Counted from the stretch's first letter, positions 45,641 through 56,114 are shown. The stretch: 64,000 nt of DNA from an uncultured Cytophagales bacterium (GCA_913057175.1 CAJXNP010000008.1:186001-250000), one strand, 5' to 3'. The notes: generated from the sequence alone by a model not told the origin. Numbers and translations are program-made.

Positions 45641-45668
45641 TTGGGTTTTATGAGTAGCATCAACCCAA
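45641..45668 (+). other. Hairpin in the leader of the SDR gene
   Basis: A perfect 7-bp inverted repeat, TTGGGTT and AACCCAA, with a 14-nt loop, ends 9 nt before the ATG at 45678. It could modulate translation initiation or be a remnant terminator of glyS; no T-tract follows. Confidence 0.3.
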
Positions 45669-45677
45669 TGTCAATTT

Positions 45678-47162
45678 ATGCGGATAATTTTAACGGGAGC
45701 TACAGGATATATCGGTAAGAGGCTCTTGCCTGTCTTGTTAAAAAAGGGGCATCATGTCATCTGTTGTGTTCGTGATAAAAAGAGGTTTCAACCGATCGAA
45801 CAATTTGAATCACAAATCGAGGTATGTGAAGTAGATTTCCTGAATCCAAAGAAATTCAAATCCATCCCATCAAATTGTGATGCTGCATATTATCTCATTC
45901 ATTCCATGTCATCTTCCCTATCGGAGTTTGAGCAAGACGAGCAATTTACGGCTATCAACTTCAAAAAGTTTGTTGTTGAAGCAGGTGTCAAACAGGTGAT
46001 TTATCTTGGAGGAATTATCAATTCCAATAATCTTTCACGACATCTTCAATCTCGAAAATTGGTTGGTGATATCCTTTCAAATGGTCCTTACAAATTTACT
46101 ACACTAAGAGCAGGCATAATCGTGGGATCGGGGAGCGCCTCCTTCGAGATCATCCGGGACCTTGTCGAAAAATTGCCGGTTATGATTGCTCCAAAATGGC
46201 TAAAAACCAGGTCACAACCTATTGCCATCAGGGATGTCATCAGTTTCCTCGAGGGAGTTTTAGGTAATGATGATTGCTATGATCAATCCTTTGATATCGG
46301 TGGACCTGACGTGATGACTTACAAGGAAATGCTAACGGAGTTTGCCAGAATCAGAGACCTGAAAAGATACATTATTACCGTACCTGTAATGTCTCCAAGG
46401 CTTTCATCCTACTGGCTATTTTTGGTCACAAGAGTTTCCTATTTTCTGGCTGTCAACCTGGTAGATAGCATGAAAGTAGAGGTATTGTGCGAGAAAAAAG
46501 GACTGGAGGAAATATTGGGTATCCAGCCCATTTCCTATGTGGAATCTGTAAAAAAGGCTTTTGAGAAAATTGAGCAAAACCTTATTGTTTCCAGTTGGAA
46601 AGATACATTTGCGGTGAGTGACATGGACAGCAACCTTTCTGAGTTTATCCAGGTACCTAAAAACGGCTGCTTTCTGGATGTTAAAAAAATTCCTGTCAAC
46701 GAGTGCGATCAAGATCAGGTATTAAACAATATCTGGTCAATCGGTGGGAGGCGAGGTTGGTACTATGGAAATGTTCTTTGGAAGATCAGGGGATGGATGG
46801 ACCGATTGGTTGGCGGTGTAGGACTGCGACGGGGAAGGACACATCCTTCAGAAATTCATCCGGGTGATGCGCTAGATTTCTGGAGGGTTTTACTTGCTGA
46901 TAAAAAACAAAAAAGATTGCTCTTATTCGCTGAAATGAAATTGCCTGGCGAGGCTTGGCTGGAATTTAAAATTGAAAAATCCAATGAACAACCTTATTTG
47001 ATACAGAATGCTACTTTCAGACCGAAAGGAGTCCTGGGCAGGCTTTATTGGTATTCCGTGCTCCCTTTTCACTTATTTGTTTTTAAAGGGATGGCAAACA
47101 AAATTGTAAATTATAGCAATACTACTTTCGATAATAGGGTAGCGACAGCGAAAGTAATATAA
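45678..47162 (+). CDS. NAD(P)-binding SDR-like protein with C-terminal DUF2867-like domain
   Basis: Probable atypical short-chain dehydrogenase. The 494-residue protein opens with MRIILTGATGYIGKRLLPVL, the GxxGxxG dinucleotide-binding loop. It has SSSLSEFEQDEQFTAINF and further Rossmann elements to about residue 240. The second half contains NNIWSIGGRRGWYYGNVLWK and IHPGDALDFWRVLLAD, which fits DUF2867. The last residues overlap the convergent transporter-acyltransferase gene by 41 bp. A hairpin (TTGGGTT, 45641-45647, with AACCCAA, 45662-45668) sits just ahead of the start codon. Substrate unknown. Confidence 0.85.
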   Translation: MRIILTGATGYIGKRLLPVLLKKGHHVICCVRDKKRFQPIEQFESQIEVCEVDFLNPKKFKSIPSNCDAAYYLIHSMSSSLSEFEQDEQFTAINFKKFVVEAGVKQVIYLGGIINSNNLSRHLQSRKLVGDILSNGPYKFTTLRAGIIVGSGSASFEIIRDLVEKLPVMIAPKWLKTRSQPIAIRDVISFLEGVLGNDDCYDQSFDIGGPDVMTYKEMLTEFARIRDLKRYIITVPVMSPRLSSYWLFLVTRVSYFLAVNLVDSMKVEVLCEKKGLEEILGIQPISYVESVKKAFEKIEQNLIVSSWKDTFAVSDMDSNLSEFIQVPKNGCFLDVKKIPVNECDQDQVLNNIWSIGGRRGWYYGNVLWKIRGWMDRLVGGVGLRRGRTHPSEIHPGDALDFWRVLLADKKQKRLLLFAEMKLPGEAWLEFKIEKSNEQPYLIQNATFRPKGVLGRLYWYSVLPFHLFVFKGMANKIVNYSNTTFDNRVATAKVI

Positions 47163-49086
47163 GTGTAGCGAGCCCATACCCAACCCCAAAAAACCATCCT
47201 GATAGAAAACTCAGAAGCAAATAATAAATGGGGAAAATTGTTATTCCAACAGCAAATTTCAATGTCCCAACCATTACCGGATCCTTTATTTTTCCCGATA
47301 TCGATTTCCAGACTTGAAGAGGAAGAAAATTGAATAGGCCAATCAGCGAATTCACCAGTCCAAAAAGGTAATTAACTTTTACCGTCATGGGATAGTGCGA
47401 TCTTTCATTTATTCCTTCTCTTCGATTGATCATTTCAATCAGCTCATTGGCTTTCTCCGGGTTTAAATAATCGTGTTGCGTCGTCTCAAGTTGAGCAAGG
47501 ATTTCGTCATACCTATTCAAATCATCAATGTGAGTCACCAGCTTTTTCATTTCTTCTTCTACCCTGTCTTTTAACTTCAAGGCGGAGGTATGAGAATCCG
47601 ATTGATTGTAAAATTCTTTAGCAGAAACAGGTTTTCCAAAATAGATCCCTACACCTTTCCGAAATGCCTGGTGATTTTCGTAGTTCAAACCTATGGGAAC
47701 AATTTGAATATCCAGATCAGAGTTTTTCGCCAGCGTACCAAAAGCAAGCCTTGTAAATCCCTTGCTCAGCGAACGAATCCTTCTTTTCAAGCTGTGATTT
47801 CCCTCAGGAAAAACTAAAATAGATTCACCATCATTGAGTAGTTGCGAGCAATAATCAAAAATCTGATCATTTTGCTTAATCGAACTCATTCCATCTCTCA
47901 CCCGAAAAACAGGCATCATATTGAGAGTGCCTAAAAGTTTCCGCATCCACTTTTTCTTAAAAATATCCGCTCTTACGAGAAAGTGTGTGTGCCGCTCGTT
48001 AAAGACAGCCGCCACCAATGCATCCAGCAGCGCATTTTGATGGTTTGCTACAAAAATGACTGGGCCTTTTTTGGGAATGTTTTTCTTTCCCCTGATAATG
48101 ATCTTGCTGAAATAAAACTGAAATGCTGTGAAAACATATGCTTTTACACAATAATACCAGGCTTTCTTAAAAATGGATTGGTGGGTTTTTCCCGAATTTC
48201 GAGACCAGTACCAGGATATGAGTAATCCTGAAATGATGTGCCAGATTCCCCACCAAGCAGCGACAATCGCCATTCCTCCCAACCCTTTAAAAAAACCAAA
48301 TACCAAAATAAGCCCAAGTCCTGAATTCTGAATGCCAGTCTCAATAGCAAGGGTTTTTTGATCTTGAAAGGACAACCCTGACAATCTTGCCACCCAATAA
48401 CCCGATAAAATGGCTATTCCATTGTGCAACAAAACAATGAGTACCACATATTGGAAATACTCTAAAAATATGTCAGTGTTCTTGGAGAAAGCTACCACCA
48501 CAAATGCAATGAAAATAATGATGGATACTGGTTTCAGGATTTTACTGATCTTATGCGCAACCCTTTTATTTAGAGCATTGACACTCATGCCAATTATTAG
48601 CGGAAGGATCAGGATCAATGAAATTGTTTTGAAAAGTTTGACGGGATCCAGGCTCACCTCATTCAAAATCGCCGTGGTTGGAGGATACAAACTACCCCAT
48701 ATTTTTAAGTTCAATGGAGTCATGATCAGGGCGAGAAGGGTCGCAATTCCTGTGAGATTAATAGATAAAGCCGTATTTCCTTTTGACAGATGCGTCATAA
48801 AATTTGAAATATTCCCTCCAGGACATGCAGCTACCAGAATCATCCCAATGGCAATGCTGGGAATAGGCTCTATTACAAGAACCAGCAGAAAAGTCAAAAA
48901 CGGAAGAAACAAAAATTGACTGAAAACGCCAATCAACGTAGGTTTTGGGTTTTTTATCAATAGTTTAAAATCAATAACCCTTAAATCCAATGCAACGCCG
49001 AACATGATGACAGCCAGGCACACATTGAGTAACCACAAAGAATCCTGATTAAAATTTAACTGTATGTTATCAACCTCAAACCCCAT
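47122..49086 (-). CDS. Na+/bile-acid-symporter-type transporter fused to lysophospholipid acyltransferase
   Basis: A 654-residue fusion. Residues about 1-295 form a BASS/SBF-family transporter with roughly nine membrane helices and the sodium-site motifs AACPGGNISN (87-96) and ETGIQNSGLG (249-258). Residues about 310-500 are a PlsC-type acyltransferase: VANHQNALLD (H349 and D355, one residue longer than the usual H-x4-D), FPEGNHS (426-432) and VPIGLNYE. A helical linker and two or three C-terminal membrane helices follow, as in standalone Bacteroidota acyltransferases. Usually these are separate proteins. The 3' end overlaps the SDR gene by 41 bp. Substrates of either half are unknown. Confidence 0.88.
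   Translation of the reverse strand: MGFEVDNIQLNFNQDSLWLLNVCLAVIMFGVALDLRVIDFKLLIKNPKPTLIGVFSQFLFLPFLTFLLVLVIEPIPSIAIGMILVAACPGGNISNFMTHLSKGNTALSINLTGIATLLALIMTPLNLKIWGSLYPPTTAILNEVSLDPVKLFKTISLILILPLIIGMSVNALNKRVAHKISKILKPVSIIIFIAFVVVAFSKNTDIFLEYFQYVVLIVLLHNGIAILSGYWVARLSGLSFQDQKTLAIETGIQNSGLGLILVFGFFKGLGGMAIVAAWWGIWHIISGLLISWYWSRNSGKTHQSIFKKAWYYCVKAYVFTAFQFYFSKIIIRGKKNIPKKGPVIFVANHQNALLDALVAAVFNERHTHFLVRADIFKKKWMRKLLGTLNMMPVFRVRDGMSSIKQNDQIFDYCSQLLNDGESILVFPEGNHSLKRRIRSLSKGFTRLAFGTLAKNSDLDIQIVPIGLNYENHQAFRKGVGIYFGKPVSAKEFYNQSDSHTSALKLKDRVEEEMKKLVTHIDDLNRYDEILAQLETTQHDYLNPEKANELIEMINRREGINERSHYPMTVKVNYLFGLVNSLIGLFNFLPLQVWKSISGKIKDPVMVGTLKFAVGITIFPIYYLLLSFLSGWFFGVGYGLATLILLSLSLPYYRK
47123..47156. 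terminator. Hairpin in the convergent 3' overlap of SDR and transporter-acyltransferase genes
   Basis: TACTTTCG (47123-47130) pairs with CGAAAGTA (47149-47156), an 8-bp perfect stem with an 18-nt loop, wholly inside the 41-bp antisense overlap of the two coding regions. Neither side has a T-tract. It may act as a bidirectional stop or simply stabilise both mRNA ends. Confidence 0.35.
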
Positions 49087-49193
49087 TTATTCCCCGGATA
49101 TGCTGAAAGAAATTTAATATACGGCTACATCAACTTTCAGACATATTTTTATGTGGATGCGAATATGATTGAATATTTCTATTAATAAAAATA

Positions 49194-49212
49194 ACATTCT
49201 TTTGCAGAATGT
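49194..49212 (-). terminator. Possible thrC terminator
   Basis: On the minus strand ACATTC and GAATGT (6 bp) enclose a 7-nt loop, followed by TATTTTTATT. It begins about 30 nt after the thrC stop. Short stem, so only a candidate. Confidence 0.4.
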
Positions 49213-49240
49213 AATATTTAAGTGACTGATTTTAAAAATA

Positions 49241-50542
49241 TTAGCTGTTCAACAGGTAGCTTTTTAAATCACCAGGCTGATTCCCCATGGAAACTGCCTG
49301 CTTCTTTCTTTTGACTATTTTTTGCAGCCTTTCGGGAACTTCGACTTTTTCCTTGATCACTGGCTCTACAATATCTCCGAATTTTGCCGGACTGGCGGTT
49401 GAAATGAAAACTCCCTTTTCGTTCATCCCACGCTCCTCCAATGTATCAAACAATCCCTGATACCCGATGGCACTATGAGGACAAAGAACATAGTCATACT
49501 TCTTATAGACACTTTTGATGATCTCTTTTGTTTGTTTATCTCCATAAACTTTGCCGATCATGTGTCCACTCATTTTTTCGTGGCTACCATCATACAAATC
49601 CAAAATCCTTGGGAAATTACTTGGATTGCCCACATCCATTGCATTGCTTAACGTTCGGACCGATCCTTTTGGATTGAATAAACCGGTATCCAAATAAGTT
49701 GGAACGATGTCGTTGATATTGGTTGCTGCAACAAACTTTTTGACGGGTAATCCCATCTTCCATGCCAAAACACCGGCACAAAGATTTCCGAAATTGCCAC
49801 TTGGGGTGCAGAAAATTATATCTTCAGGATAATCAGCCACAAGGCTGTAGGCATACAGGTAATAAAACGATTGAGGTAGCAACCTGGCAATATTGATGGA
49901 ATTGGCTGAAGACAAATTCAACTTTTCCTTTAATTCTTTGTCAAGGAATGCCTCCTTCACCATCGTCTGACAATCGTCGAAAGTACCGTCAACTTCCAAA
50001 GCAGTCACATTCTGGCCGATTGTCGTTAACTGTTGTTCTTGTATTTTTGAAACTTTTCCTTTTGGATAAAGAAGTGTTACTTTTATTCCTTCAACTCCCA
50101 AAAAACCCTGTGCTACTGCACTTCCCGTATCACCGGATGTCGCAACGAGAATATTGACTTCTTTGGATTCATTTTGCAGAAAATGACCCATTACCCGGGC
50201 CATGAATCGTGCGCCAAAATCCTTGAACGCCAGTGTTGGACCGTGAAAAGTTTCCAGAACAAAAATATTGTCATGAATGTTGATCAGAGGCACATCAAAA
50301 TCAAAAGCTGAATGAACTATTTTTTCCAGGTCTGATTTTTTTATTTCGTCCTCGACAAACCCTGAAACAATCTCAATTGCAATATCCTGAAAGCTCTTTT
50401 CTGAAAGCTCTTTCAAAAATTCTTCACTTAGTATGGGAATACTTTCCGGCATGTACAACCCATTGTCCTCCGGCAATCCCTTCAAAACCGCATCTTTAAA
50501 ACTGACCGGTTTTACCTGTCCTTTTGTACTATAATACTGCAT
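49241..50542 (-). CDS. thrC: Threonine synthase
   Basis: PLP enzyme that converts O-phosphohomoserine to threonine. From the ATG at 50542 (MQYYSTKGQVKPVSF) the 433-residue protein shows the PLP lysine in HGPTLAFKDFGARF, the phosphate-binding VATSGDTGSAVA, and TPSGNFGNLCAG near the middle. These match the non-plant class of ThrC. The frame is open to 50590 but the extra 16 residues do not resemble the family. The upstream homoserine genes are not nearby. Divergent from icmF, 212 bp apart. Confidence 0.96.
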   Translation of the reverse strand: MQYYSTKGQVKPVSFKDAVLKGLPEDNGLYMPESIPILSEEFLKELSEKSFQDIAIEIVSGFVEDEIKKSDLEKIVHSAFDFDVPLINIHDNIFVLETFHGPTLAFKDFGARFMARVMGHFLQNESKEVNILVATSGDTGSAVAQGFLGVEGIKVTLLYPKGKVSKIQEQQLTTIGQNVTALEVDGTFDDCQTMVKEAFLDKELKEKLNLSSANSINIARLLPQSFYYLYAYSLVADYPEDIIFCTPSGNFGNLCAGVLAWKMGLPVKKFVAATNINDIVPTYLDTGLFNPKGSVRTLSNAMDVGNPSNFPRILDLYDGSHEKMSGHMIGKVYGDKQTKEIIKSVYKKYDYVLCPHSAIGYQGLFDTLEERGMNEKGVFISTASPAKFGDIVEPVIKEKVEVPERLQKIVKRKKQAVSMGNQPGDLKSYLLNS

Positions 50543-50754
50543 ATAAAAAATCCCATTTTTGCCACCGGAAAATTTCCGACCAGCACCCATAAATTATTTT
50601 GACCAGCTTACTTATACGTAAACCAGAAAAAACCGCTGCAAATTTAAAACAATCCGGAATCCTTTTCCGCAATTTGATCAATTAATCATTTTTTAATTCG
50701 CTTCGTTTACCAACCTTTGTAAGATCAATATCCGTTTTAAAATGGAATTGTCCT

Positions 50755-53700
50755 TTGACTTCTATGAAAAAATCTGAAAAATCTCAGGGATTTCCGGTAA
50801 GGATTGTAACTGCAGCTTCCCTTTTTGATGGTCACGATGTTGCGATCAATATCATGAGAAGAATTATGCAATCTACAGGGGCTGAGGTAATCCATTTGGG
50901 TCATAATCGCTCAGTTCTGGAAATTGTAGACTGTGCTATTCAGGAAGATGCCCATGCCATTGCCATTACTTCCTACCAGGGTGGGCATATCGAATATTTC
51001 AAGTACATGTACGATTTATTGAAGGAAAAAGGGTCAGGACATATCAAGCTTTTTGGTGGTGGCGGTGGAACCATTCTTCCGGATGAAATCAAGGAATTAC
51101 ATGCATACGGCATCGATGGGATCTATTCCCCGGATGATGGTCGATCACTGGGCTTGCAAGGCATGATTGATGAGGTTATCGAAAAAAGTCGTTATGAGCT
51201 TGATTGGGAAGATAAATTATGCGAAAAAGATCTGGATACTTCCAATAATCAGAAAATAGCACGACTGATTACACTTGCAGAAAACAAATCGAATGAGTTT
51301 GAGAAAGTCTTCAATGACATCATTCATTCCCAAAAAATTGATACAAAATTTAAAATTCCTGTTCTGGGAATTACCGGTACAGGAGGAGCTGGAAAATCAT
51401 CACTAATCGATGAGTTTGTCAGGCGATACCTGGGAGAGTTTCATGATAAAACCATAGCTATTTTATCAGTAGATCCATCAAAAAGGAAATCCGGTGGAGC
51501 ACTTTTGGGCGACCGAATCCGAATGAATGCCATCCACAATGAGAGGGTTTATATGCGGTCGCTGGCCACCCGACAGAGCAACCTGGCCTTGTCGGGTCAT
51601 ATCAGGGAAGCCTTAAATGTGGTAAAAACTGCAGGTTTTGATCTGGTCATTCTGGAAACATCCGGCATCGGGCAATCTGATACAGAAATTGTCGATTTTT
51701 CCGATGTGTCACTTTACGTCATGACACCGGAATATGGGGCGGCTTCTCAACTCGAAAAGATCGATATGATCGATTTTGCCGATTTGATTGCCATTAACAA
51801 ATTTGACAAAAAAGGCGCAGAGGATGCCCTTCGCGATGTTAAAAAGCAATATCAGCGCAACCATCAACTGTGGGAAGCCAAGCCATCCGATCTTCCGGTT
51901 TTCGGTACGATCGCCTCCCAGTTCAACGATCATGGAATGAACATGCTCTTCCGGGCCATCATGAAAAAAATTGATACGATCAATGAAACCGATTTTGAAA
52001 CATCGGAAATTGATGTGAGCTCGGAACCTGAAAAATTCAGCATCATCCCTCCAAAAAGAGTAAGGTATTTGTCAGAAATCACGGAAACCATCCGCGATTA
52101 TAATAAAGAGACAGAAAAACAAGCTACGATTGCCGATCAGCTTTATTCCATTCACCAAACAATAGAGCTAATCGACGAAGGAGATCCCTCAACAAGGCAA
52201 GCTCTCCAGAAGAAATATAAAGAGGTAGAGAATGATTTTTCTGACTTCAATCAAAACATTCTGGAAACTTGGGAAGACAAAAAACAGAAGTATCAGGCGG
52301 ATGAATTCGTTTACCAGGTCCGGGGAAAAGAAATCAAAAGTCCGACTTTTACGAAATCCCTTTCGCAAACGAGAATTCCCGTTGTCTGTCTGCCAAAATT
52401 TAAAAGCTGGGGAGATATTCTGAAATGGAATTTGCAGGAAAATGTTCCGGGAGAATTTCCTTTCACTTCAGGTGTTTTCCCTATCAAAAGAAAAGGTGAA
52501 GACCCAACCCGGATGTTTGCAGGCGAAGGAGGGCCGGAACGGACCAATAAACGCTTCCATTATTTATCTTCCGACCAACCCGCTACAAGATTATCCACTG
52601 CCTTTGATTCAGTAACTCTATATGGAGAAGATCCCGACTACAGACCTGATATTTACGGGAAAATTGGCAATTCTGGTGTGAGCATTTGCTGTTTGGATGA
52701 CGCAAAAAAGCTCTATTCGGGTTTTAACCTAACCGATCCGAAAACTTCAGTTTCCATGACAATCAATGGCCCTGCCGCTACTATTTGTGCCTTTTTTATG
52801 AATGCAGCCATTGATCAACAATGTGAAATTTACATTCAGCAAAATGGATTGGAAAATGAAGTAGATCAAAAATTGAAAGAAAAATATGATGATCGGGATC
52901 TACCACGACCAGTTTACAATTTTGAACTTCCCCAAAATCATGATGGTCTGGGAACTATACTCCTGGGAATTACCGGTGATAAAATCCTCGAAAAGGAAAT
53001 CTATGAAAAAATAAAAGCGGATGCCTTAAATGTGGTTCGCGGAACAGTTCAGGCCGATATTTTGAAAGAAGACCAGGCGCAAAATACCTGTATATTTTCG
53101 ACGGAATTTTCATTGCGTTTAATGGGTGATGTCCAGGAATATTTCATTCAAAACCAGATCAGGAATTTTTACTCAGTTTCCATCTCTGGTTATCACATTG
53201 CAGAAGCAGGGGCCAATCCGATTACACAACTGGCTTTTACCTTGTCAAATGGTTTCACATACGTGGAATATTATGCTTCCCGTGGTATGGATATCAATAA
53301 ATTTGCGCCAAACCTGAGCTTTTTCTTTTCCAACGGAATAGACCCCGAATATGCGGTAATCGGCCGGGTAGCACGAAGGATCTGGGCGAAAGCCATGAAA
53401 TTTAAATACGGAGCAGATGTTCGCTCGCAAATGCTGAAGTATCATATTCAAACTTCAGGTAGATCTCTTCATGCACAGGAAATTGACTTTAATGATATCC
53501 GGACTACTCTTCAGGCATTGTATGCTATTTATGATAATTGCAATTCCCTTCATACCAATGCATATGATGAAGCCATCACAACTCCAACCGAGGAATCAGT
53601 GCGCCGAGCAATGGCCATTCAGCTCATCATCAACCGCGAGCTTGGTTTGGCAAAGAATGAAAATCCACTACAAGGATCTTTCATCATTGAAGAATTGACA

Positions 53701-54138
53701 GACCTGGTAGAAGAAGCTGTAATGGCCGAATTTGATCGCATCACAGAGCGAGGAGGCGTACTCGGAGCAATGGAAACCATGTACCAGCGATCGAAAATTC
53801 AGGAAGAAAGTCTTTACTACGAGACGCTCAAACACACCGGCGAATATCCTATTATTGGGGTGAACACATTTCTATCATCCAAGGGATCCCCCACTACAAT
53901 TCCAGGAGAGGTGATCAGGGCCACAAAAGATGAAAAAGAATTTCAGATCCAAACGTTAAATCAACTGCACAAAGCAAATACTGAAAAGTCTAAAATCGAA
54001 TTATCCAACCTGCAGGAAGCTGCTATCCATAATCAAAACCTTTTTGAAAAATTAATGGAAGCCTCAAAAGTATGCTCACTCGGTCAGATTACCCATGCTT
54101 TGTTTGAAGTTGGTGGTCAGTACAGGAGGAATATGTAA
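50755..54138 (+). CDS. icmF: Fused isobutyryl-CoA mutase (IcmF)
   Basis: Adenosylcobalamin-dependent acyl-CoA mutase that interconverts isobutyryl- and n-butyryl-CoA, fused to its chaperone GTPase. The 1127-residue protein has an N-terminal B12 domain (about 15-145) with [13 protein letters not shown] (D-x-H) and [12 protein letters not shown], a MeaI-type G domain (about 195-420) with the P-loop [11 protein letters not shown] and INKFDKKG, then a linker. From about residue 530 it has the mutase TIM-barrel, including [12 protein letters not shown] and [19 protein letters not shown]. Domain order is typical of IcmF. No cobalamin riboswitch was recognised in the 164-bp upstream region. Confidence 0.96.
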   Translation: MTSMKKSEKSQGFPVRIVTAASLFDGHDVAINIMRRIMQSTGAEVIHLGHNRSVLEIVDCAIQEDAHAIAITSYQGGHIEYFKYMYDLLKEKGSGHIKLFGGGGGTILPDEIKELHAYGIDGIYSPDDGRSLGLQGMIDEVIEKSRYELDWEDKLCEKDLDTSNNQKIARLITLAENKSNEFEKVFNDIIHSQKIDTKFKIPVLGITGTGGAGKSSLIDEFVRRYLGEFHDKTIAILSVDPSKRKSGGALLGDRIRMNAIHNERVYMRSLATRQSNLALSGHIREALNVVKTAGFDLVILETSGIGQSDTEIVDFSDVSLYVMTPEYGAASQLEKIDMIDFADLIAINKFDKKGAEDALRDVKKQYQRNHQLWEAKPSDLPVFGTIASQFNDHGMNMLFRAIMKKIDTINETDFETSEIDVSSEPEKFSIIPPKRVRYLSEITETIRDYNKETEKQATIADQLYSIHQTIELIDEGDPSTRQALQKKYKEVENDFSDFNQNILETWEDKKQKYQADEFVYQVRGKEIKSPTFTKSLSQTRIPVVCLPKFKSWGDILKWNLQENVPGEFPFTSGVFPIKRKGEDPTRMFAGEGGPERTNKRFHYLSSDQPATRLSTAFDSVTLYGEDPDYRPDIYGKIGNSGVSICCLDDAKKLYSGFNLTDPKTSVSMTINGPAATICAFFMNAAIDQQCEIYIQQNGLENEVDQKLKEKYDDRDLPRPVYNFELPQNHDGLGTILLGITGDKILEKEIYEKIKADALNVVRGTVQADILKEDQAQNTCIFSTEFSLRLMGDVQEYFIQNQIRNFYSVSISGYHIAEAGANPITQLAFTLSNGFTYVEYYASRGMDINKFAPNLSFFFSNGIDPEYAVIGRVARRIWAKAMKFKYGADVRSQMLKYHIQTSGRSLHAQEIDFNDIRTTLQALYAIYDNCNSLHTNAYDEAITTPTEESVRRAMAIQLIINRELGLAKNENPLQGSFIIEELTDLVEEAVMAEFDRITERGGVLGAMETMYQRSKIQEESLYYETLKHTGEYPIIGVNTFLSSKGSPTTIPGEVIRATKDEKEFQIQTLNQLHKANTEKSKIELSNLQEAAIHNQNLFEKLMEASKVCSLGQITHALFEVGGQYRRNM

Positions 54139-54418
54139 TTAGAGCTGGTAGTTGGAAGGCCGAAGACGGAAGTGGTTGAAGGGAACGAAAAAGGTGACAG
54201 GTGAGGGGTTACTGGTTGCGAGTTGCAGGTTGCGGGGTGACAATTAAGAAAGCAGCCACCAATATTACAAGAACTTAATCAACCTATTAAACCAATCAAC
54301 TCCACAACCATACCGAAGAGAAACTAGAAACCAGCAACTAAATTAACGCAATACCCTTATGCCGGAAATATCAATTTTTATGGATTGACAAAAGTATTTT
54401 CTTCACTATCTTCCAACC
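54139..54418. other. Intergenic region with G-rich degenerate repeat
   Basis: After icmF the plus strand is a degenerate G-rich stretch (about 54145-54240) with units like GGTTACTGGTTGCGAGTTGC and AGGTTGCGGGGTG. A C/A-rich stretch (about 54285-54340) follows that is roughly complementary in theme (CCACAACC, ACCAGCAACT). No gene, tRNA or clear terminator is seen. Similar purine-rich tails follow other genes in the window. Confidence 0.5.
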
Positions 54419-55402
54419 ATGAATCCAATCGTTCAGTATTTTCTTTACAGAAGGGCGGAGAAAAAGGTACAGCATTCCGGCAATAAAGGAAAATGGCCAA
54501 AGAGGCAGATCTACCAGGAATTTCTGCGATTGAAAGCCATTGTCAAGCACCTTTTCAAGGATGTTGCCTTGATTATTTTCGGTATTGCTTCAGCTGGATT
54601 CGGTTTAAAGGGTTTCTTACTACCCAACTCATTTATCGATGGCGGAGTGACAGGTATTTCCCTGCTTACCCGTGAAGTTACTGGTGTTCCTCTATCAATA
54701 CTACTCGTCATCATCAACTTTCCATTTCTAATTCTGGGATTTTCTGTTCTGGGTCGTCAGTTTGTAATCAGAAGCGTGCTAGCCATTGTAGGATTGGCTC
54801 TAACCGTCCATTTTGTAAATTATCCTGTTATTACTTCTGATAAGCTGCTCGTTGCAGCTTTTGGAGGTTTTTTTCTGGGAGCTGGAATCGGGCTTGCTGT
54901 ACGAGGAGGTGCTGTTTTAGATGGGACAGAAATTCTCGCCATTTTTCTCAGCCGCAAAACAGGCGGGACGATCGGCGATATTATTCTTATTTTCAACATC
55001 ATCATTTTCTCCGTAGGAGCTTATATTTTGTCCATTGAAATAGCCTTGTATGCTATACTCACCTACTTTTCTGCATCCAAAACAGTTGACTTTGTTATCG
55101 AAGGCATCGAGGAATATACTGGAATTACCATCATATCTGACAAACCCGAAGAACTACGGCTAATGATCACCGAAAAACTCGGGCGGGGCTGCACGATTTA
55201 CAATGGTAAACGTGGTTTTACAAAAGATCCAAGAGATAAACCACGGGATACAGAAATCATTTACACTGTATTGACACGCCTGGAAATCGCCAAGCTGCAA
55301 ACTGAAATAGACAAAATTGACCCCCAGGCTTTTACGATCATGAACAGCATCAAGGATACAAGAGGAGGAATGATCAAGAGAAGGCCGTTGAAGAGTAAGT
55401 GA
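54419..55402 (+). CDS. YitT-family membrane protein
   Basis: Integral membrane protein of unknown function. The 327-residue product has a basic N-terminus, then five or six hydrophobic helices with the family signatures FLLPNSFIDGGVTGIS, FGGFFLGAGIGLAVRGGAVL and SRKTGGTIGDIIL. A C-terminal cytoplasmic DUF2179 domain (YTGITIISDKPEELRLMI, then KLGRGCTIYNGKRGF) follows. YitT proteins are suspected to bind a small ligand in this domain; none is known. It follows icmF but is separated from it by a non-coding stretch. Confidence 0.92.
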   Translation: MNPIVQYFLYRRAEKKVQHSGNKGKWPKRQIYQEFLRLKAIVKHLFKDVALIIFGIASAGFGLKGFLLPNSFIDGGVTGISLLTREVTGVPLSILLVIINFPFLILGFSVLGRQFVIRSVLAIVGLALTVHFVNYPVITSDKLLVAAFGGFFLGAGIGLAVRGGAVLDGTEILAIFLSRKTGGTIGDIILIFNIIIFSVGAYILSIEIALYAILTYFSASKTVDFVIEGIEEYTGITIISDKPEELRLMITEKLGRGCTIYNGKRGFTKDPRDKPRDTEIIYTVLTRLEIAKLQTEIDKIDPQAFTIMNSIKDTRGGMIKRRPLKSK

Positions 55403-55703
55403 CGGGAGTTGGAAGTGGGAAGATCGTTGTCGATAGTGGTTATTTGAGATAAGAAGTGAAAAGTAAACGGTGATCTGTAATCAGTAATTGTAAAAAATTC
55501 AATCACCTTAATAACTTGATCTACTCAAAAACTCAGCTTACAAGTGAAAATCCATTCAGAGGGCAAATATCATGGGTAAAAGTGCAATCCAAGACTCTTT
55601 GAGTTTCTCTGAGAGATGCTCTTCGAAACTCTTTGGTATAATTTAAATGATAGAAGTCTAGAAAATGGTTTTAAATGCAGCATGCAGCACATACTAAAGA
55701 ATT
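55403..55703. other. Intergenic region between yitT-type gene and convergent hypothetical gene
   Basis: About 300 bp without a credible gene. It opens with a G/A-rich tail (GGGAGTTGGAAGTGGGAAGA) like that after icmF. A hairpin, GAGTTTC (55601-55607) with GAAACTC (55625-55631), encloses a smaller AGAG/CTCT stem and could be a bidirectional terminator, although it lacks a T-tract. Nothing else was recognised. Confidence 0.45.
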
Positions 55704-56114
55704 TCATTCTTTAATACCGGTTTTAATCCCCATCAACTTCTGAATAAATTTTTGATCAAGCTTTGATCGATTTGCCGCAATGAGTCTTAAATTCCAGGGA
55801 TCTGAAACGATATTCAATTCTTCAGTTGTGGCATGTATTTGAATTTTGCCAAAGGGTAAAACCAAAACATAATTATCCAACTTGACACGGAACCAGAAAA
55901 TAATTCCTTTGGGTCGAAGTTCGATGTTTGTAAATGGTGGAGTATTTTGTTCATCCAGAAGTTTTTTAACTTCAGTATCTGCTTGTAGAACCAACAATCT
56001 TTGAGAACCAATTCCATTCAATTTAAATCTTTGCATCCAACCAAAAGGCTTACCCACCAATCTATTGATTTCTTCAACTGTTTCTTTTGAGTGATAGGAA
56101 TAGGGAAAGATCAT
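55704..56114 (-). CDS. Hypothetical protein, 136 aa
   Basis: Unrecognised. The product starts MIFPYSYHSKETVEEINRLV and has no signal peptide or strong membrane helix. The middle is strand-rich (GIIFWFRVKLDNYVLVLPFG), resembling a small beta-barrel of the PH-like sort, and the end is helical and basic. Upstream by 37 bp lies the GreA-like gene, on the same strand, so the two may be co-transcribed. Base composition is like that of the surroundings. Function cannot be stated. Confidence 0.6.
   Translation of the reverse strand: MIFPYSYHSKETVEEINRLVGKPFGWMQRFKLNGIGSQRLLVLQADTEVKKLLDEQNTPPFTNIELRPKGIIFWFRVKLDNYVLVLPFGKIQIHATTEELNIVSDPWNLRLIAANRSKLDQKFIQKLMGIKTGIKE

Noticed and set aside
50591-50754. 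Possible cobalamin riboswitch ahead of icmF
   Set aside because: The interval is short and shows no B12-box-like sequence or supporting stems.
55601-55631. Hairpin GAGTTTC/GAAACTC as a true intrinsic terminator
   Set aside because: No T-tract on either strand; kept only as a note in the intergenic entry.
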